Below the pieces are notes generated by a model, which had not been told where the DNA came from, searched no databases, and saw nothing but the letters and a program-made list of their open reading frames with translations. From CAZPAN01 sp964428485 (GTDB lineage Bacteria > Actinomycetota > Coriobacteriia > Coriobacteriales > CADBOM01), in assembly GCA_964428485.1 (NCBI GenBank), contig CAYRYP010000012.1, positions 1 to 25,640 on the forward strand: 25,640 nt of DNA. The letters are read 5' to 3'. Each line of letters opens with the position of its first letter. Within the stretch, counting starts at the first letter, position 1. Below, piece by piece: positions 23,262-25,640 of the stretch. The position numbers and the translations under genes were made by a program.

Positions 23262-24029
23262 CTACTCCTCCGGATCTGTACCCTTGCGAAACATGTGTGT
23301 GAACCCCGGGTCGTAGAGAAGTGACCTGTCGTACTCGTCCCCGAGGAACCCTCCTATGCACACGAGCGCCGTCTTCGTGATGTTGTTGTCGGCAGCGCAC
23401 TGCGCGATGGTACCTACAGTGCAGTGGAACACCCTCTCGTCGGGCCATGTGGCCTTGTAGACAATCGCCGCGGGGGTGTCGGGCGTGTACGCCCCGCCCG
23501 CGAGCAGCTCTCCCTGCGCGGCCTCGAGCAGGCTGCTGGAAAGGAAGAGCACCATCGAGCACCCGTGCGAGGCCATCGCGCGCAACTTCTCGCCCTCGGG
23601 CACTGGGGTGCGCCCCTCCATGCGGGTGATGATCAGCGACTGCGAGACGTTGGGCAGCGTGTACTCCGCGTTGAGCGCTGCAGCAGCCCCGCAAAACGAC
23701 GAGACCCCAGGCGTCACGTCATAGGGGATCAAGAGAGCATCGAGCCGGTCCATCTGCTCGCGGATCGCGCCGTAGAGCGACGGGTCACCCGTATGGAGAC
23801 GCACCGTGGACCTGCCCTGCGACTCGGCAGCGGCCATCACATCGATGACCTCCTCGAGAGTCATGTGTGCGGAGTTGTGGATCTCCGCCCCATCCTTGCA
23901 GCCGTCGAGAAGAGCGGGGTTAACCAGCGACCCCGCATAAATAACCACATCAGCCTCGGCTATGAGCTTGGCTCCCCTCACGGTCAACAGGTCGGCCGCG
24001 CCGGGACCCGCACCCACGAAATGGATCAT
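23262..24029 (-). CDS. cbiF: Cobalt-precorrin-4 C11-methyltransferase (CbiF)
   Basis: CbiF methylates C11 of cobalt-precorrin-4 with SAM. The 255-residue product shows IHFVGAGPGAADLLTVRGAK (2-21), ADVVIYAGSLVNPALL, RLHTGDPSLYGAIREQMD (78-95) and VTPGVSSFCGAAAALNAEYTLP. ITRMEGRTPVPEGEKL and MVLFLSSS follow. It is a typical member in length and motif order. The start codon overlaps the cbiD stop (ATGA), with a near-perfect AAGGAGG four to five bases upstream, one of the strongest ribosome sites in the operon. Confidence 0.97.
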   Translation of the reverse strand: MIHFVGAGPGAADLLTVRGAKLIAEADVVIYAGSLVNPALLDGCKDGAEIHNSAHMTLEEVIDVMAAAESQGRSTVRLHTGDPSLYGAIREQMDRLDALLIPYDVTPGVSSFCGAAAALNAEYTLPNVSQSLIITRMEGRTPVPEGEKLRAMASHGCSMVLFLSSSLLEAAQGELLAGGAYTPDTPAAIVYKATWPDERVFHCTVGTIAQCAADNNITKTALVCIGGFLGDEYDRSLLYDPGFTHMFRKGTDPEE

Positions 24030-25258
24030 CTTTCCTCCTTGAGATTCGATTCAAAGCGTATGCGCTCCAGTAGCATCTCTGCGTTTTTGGTCTGGCTGAG
24101 AAACCCACGTTCCTTGGAGAACACGATCGCGCCCGTCTCAACGCCCTCCCCAGCTCGACGAGCGAGAACCCTTTCGAGCGCGTCTGTCATAGAGCTAATC
24201 GTGGGCTCCACGAGCCCCGCCTCCTCCAGGATGTCGAGCGCGGCATCAGTTGTGGGAGAGTTCATGATCCCCTCGATGCAATCGCGGTCCGCCCCCGACA
24301 TCGCGGCATGGGCGGAGATGGTCTCAAGCCTAGCGTCAGCAACCTTCGAGTGTGTGTTCATGATGCCCGCGGCCACCTTGGCCATCTTGCCGATGTGGCC
24401 CACTACCAGAAGGCTGGAAAAACCTAGTCTCGCGGCTTCATCGAGAACCGCGCCTATATAGTTGGAACACTGCAGACACCTCGCTGGCGGAATGCCCAAC
24501 TCCTGTTCGGCATAGTCCCTGCCGTAGTTGCCGGGCGCAACTAGCAGGTGCTCGACCCCAGCGCCCTGCATCACGCTCATCTCGAGCTGGATCGAGGTGA
24601 CGAGCGCCTCCTCGCTCATTGGTCTCACTATCCCAGAGGTCCCTAGCACCGAAATCCCGCCCTCGATTCCCAGGCGCGGGTTGAAGGTCTTGGATGCGAG
24701 CCTGACGCCATCCGGTATCGAAATTGTGACTGCGGCCCCACCATGTTCGCCCGCGTCGTCGAGCGCCGACCTGACGGCCTCGCAGATCATCCTCCTGGGC
24801 ACGCTGTTTATTGCCGCCTCGCCCACAGGCTGGTCGAGGCCGGGTTTGGTGACACGCCCGACGCCCTCTCCGCCCTCGATGATCACCTCGTTGTGGTCTA
24901 AGCCTTCCACTCTGGCCCAGATCATGCAGCCGTCGGTGATATCAGGGTCGTCGCCGGAGCGCTTCCTCACGGCGCACTCGGCCCATCCCGGGCCCTGTCG
25001 GAAGTCCTCCACATGGATGCGGGCGGATATTCCCGCGGGGGTCTGTACCTCAGATACCGGGGGAACCGCCCCTGTGATGAGAAGCCGTGCCGCGGCAGCA
25101 GCGGCAGCAGCAGCGCACGTGCCCGTAGTGAAACCGCAACGCAGAAGCTTGCCGCCGACTGGGATCATTCCGGCCCCGATATCGTCGTCTGGGAGCACCC
25201 CGTCGTCGACACCGCGTGCCATGGAGACGGCGTCTCCAGAGCTTCCGATGACTTCCAT
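24026..25258 (-). CDS. cbiD: Cobalt-precorrin-5B C1-methyltransferase (CbiD)
   Basis: CbiD methylates C1 in the cobalt-early pathway and, with CbiG, identifies this as the anaerobic route. The product has 410 residues from ATG 25258 (AAGGAAGGGG just upstream). A further in-frame ATG at 25321 lies in the structured leader and lacks a ribosome site. It contains LRCGFTTGTCAAAAAAAAARL (about 38-58), ISIPDGVRLASKTFNPRLGI, GTSGIVRPMSEEAL and APGNYGRDYA. VVGHIGKMAKVAAGIMNTHSKVADAR follows. About 30 residues precede the conserved core. It is first in the operon, directly under the cobalamin riboswitch. Confidence 0.97.
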   Translation of the reverse strand: MEVIGSSGDAVSMARGVDDGVLPDDDIGAGMIPVGGKLLRCGFTTGTCAAAAAAAAARLLITGAVPPVSEVQTPAGISARIHVEDFRQGPGWAECAVRKRSGDDPDITDGCMIWARVEGLDHNEVIIEGGEGVGRVTKPGLDQPVGEAAINSVPRRMICEAVRSALDDAGEHGGAAVTISIPDGVRLASKTFNPRLGIEGGISVLGTSGIVRPMSEEALVTSIQLEMSVMQGAGVEHLLVAPGNYGRDYAEQELGIPPARCLQCSNYIGAVLDEAARLGFSSLLVVGHIGKMAKVAAGIMNTHSKVADARLETISAHAAMSGADRDCIEGIMNSPTTDAALDILEEAGLVEPTISSMTDALERVLARRAGEGVETGAIVFSKERGFLSQTKNAEMLLERIRFESNLKEER

Positions 25259-25260
25259 GA

Positions 25261-25309
25261 GGCCCCTTCCTTGCAAATGCGCATATCGCGATTGACCGCG
25301 AGAGGGCCC
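25261..25309 (-). promoter_or_regulatory. Candidate hairpin hiding the cbiD ribosome binding site
   Basis: In the minus-strand RNA GGCCCT (within 25303-25309) can pair with AGGGGCC (25261-25267), which is part of the cbiD ribosome site. A nested TCGCG/CGCGA stem (25297-25301 with 25286-25290) lies between. Such a structure would block translation. Together with the riboswitch upstream and the absence of a terminator with a U tract, it suggests control at translation initiation. This is a paper fold only. Confidence 0.4.
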
Positions 25310-25426
25310 TGCCGTCCGCATAAGCGGAGAATGCGCCGCCTACGTGCGCATCTGAGGGGATTTTTGATCCGAGGTTGGATCCGCCATCGACACGCCGCTC
25401 CGGGGTTCACAGAGCTCTCAAGCGTT

Positions 25427-25556
25427 CGGACAGGTCGAGCATTCTGGCTCGGGGCGCGCGAGCGCCCCATACAGCAATGGCCCTTGCCCAGGATTCGAAC
25501 CTGGTTCCCTCGACACGTCTCGCCCTAGCAGAGAGGCGGGTACGCCCAGCTGTCCG
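25427..25556 (-). promoter_or_regulatory. Cobalamin riboswitch (compact type) controlling the cobalamin operon
   Basis: On the minus strand, about 170 bases before cbiD, the core consensus is readable. GGGAACCAGGTTCGAATCC (25491-25509, compare GGGAAnnnGGTGnnAATCC) is followed by GCCATTGCTGTATGG (25467-25481, compare CCCGCnACTGTnA). Then comes a short GGGGCGC/GCGCCCC hairpin (25451-25468). The B12-box AGCCAGAATGCTCGACCTGTC (about 25429-25449) follows. CGGACAG (25550-25556) and CTGTCCG (25427-25433) are exact complements and close the element. The usual long peripheral arm between the core and the B12 box is missing, as in compact class-II-like or adenosylcobalamin-variant switches. The GGTTCGAATCC piece mimics a tRNA T arm, but no tRNA can be folded here. 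Binding of cobalamin is expected to reduce expression of the operon. Confidence 0.87.
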
Positions 25557-25640
25557 TTTGCGGTATACGGTTGTGAACTGTTTTAGACCCTACACATTTT
25601 AGACTTGATTCGCAGCCTGTCTAGTCACAGCACGCCCTTT
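25557..25640. other. Upstream region of the cobalamin operon, truncated by window edge
   Basis: These 84 AT-richer bases should contain the operon promoter on the minus strand. TATACC (25562-25567) and TCTAAAAT/TCTAAAAC tracts (25580-25604) are visible, but no well-spaced -35/-10 pair stands out. No coding sequence or RNA gene was recognised. Confidence 0.4.

Noticed and set aside
25478..25556. tRNA gene or tRNA-derived attachment site on the minus strand (GGTTCGAATCC looks like a T loop and CCA follows a GC stem).
   Set aside because: No matching 5' acceptor strand or seven-base anticodon loop can be folded. The same bases fit the cobalamin riboswitch consensus, with a B12 box and closing helix, upstream of cbiD.

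Overview
The window is a GC-rich, gene-dense bacterial chromosome segment. The best guess for its source is an anaerobic high-GC actinobacterium, probably class Coriobacteriia. The clues are a cobalt-early (anaerobic) cobalamin pathway using CbiD and CbiG, G/C-rich third codon positions, strong AGGAG-type ribosome binding sites, a lipoprotein binding-protein ABC transporter, and no oxygen-dependent cobalamin enzymes such as CobG or CobN. The taxonomic call is inference. An exact run of 100 N at 8976-9075 shows that this is a scaffolded draft assembly.

Layout. 1-264: tRNA-Gly(TCC, cut by the window edge) and tRNA-Pro(TGG), both minus. 426-1757: housekeeping pair rph-rdgB, minus. 1758-2419: a 660-base, comparatively AT-rich non-coding stretch that ends in a structured leader. 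2420-4516: one plus-strand gene for a fusion of a degenerate MobA/MocA-like nucleotidyltransferase domain to a SufS-type cysteine desulfurase. 4610-11628, all minus: a radical SAM/SPASM protein, a kinase-fold protein with a non-canonical active site, then (across the assembly gap) a lipoprotein, two permeases and an ATPase of a YnjBCD/thiamine/spermidine-like importer. 11743-12603, plus: a nucleoside hydrolase-like gene divergent from that block. 12625-13140, minus: a stand-alone nitroreductase. 13250-25258, minus: a ten-gene cobalamin operon ending in a LicA-like kinase, preceded at 25427-25556 by a compact cobalamin riboswitch.

How the genes work together. Read from its promoter, the cobalamin operon is cbiD, cbiF, cbiG-cbiH fusion, cbiJ, cbiE-cbiT fusion, cbiA, cbiB, cbiP, cbiC, cbiL and a choline-kinase-family gene. 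It supplies every corrin-ring methylation, contraction, reduction, amidation and side-arm step from cobalt-precorrin-2 to adenosylcobinamide phosphate. The exceptions are cobalt chelation and adenosylation, which must be encoded elsewhere along with nucleotide-loop assembly. Most junctions overlap or lie within a few bases, so translation is probably coupled. The riboswitch would shut the operon when cobalamin is plentiful, probably by hiding the cbiD ribosome binding site.

The most interesting unexplained parts are: (a) the radical SAM / odd kinase / importer / divergent nucleoside hydrolase block, which looks like an uncharacterised uptake-and-modification locus; (b) the nucleotidyltransferase-cysteine desulfurase fusion with its structured leader; and (c) the LicA-like kinase at the end of the cobalamin operon, a candidate kinase for the aminopropanol/ethanolamine (or threonine) arm of the vitamin.
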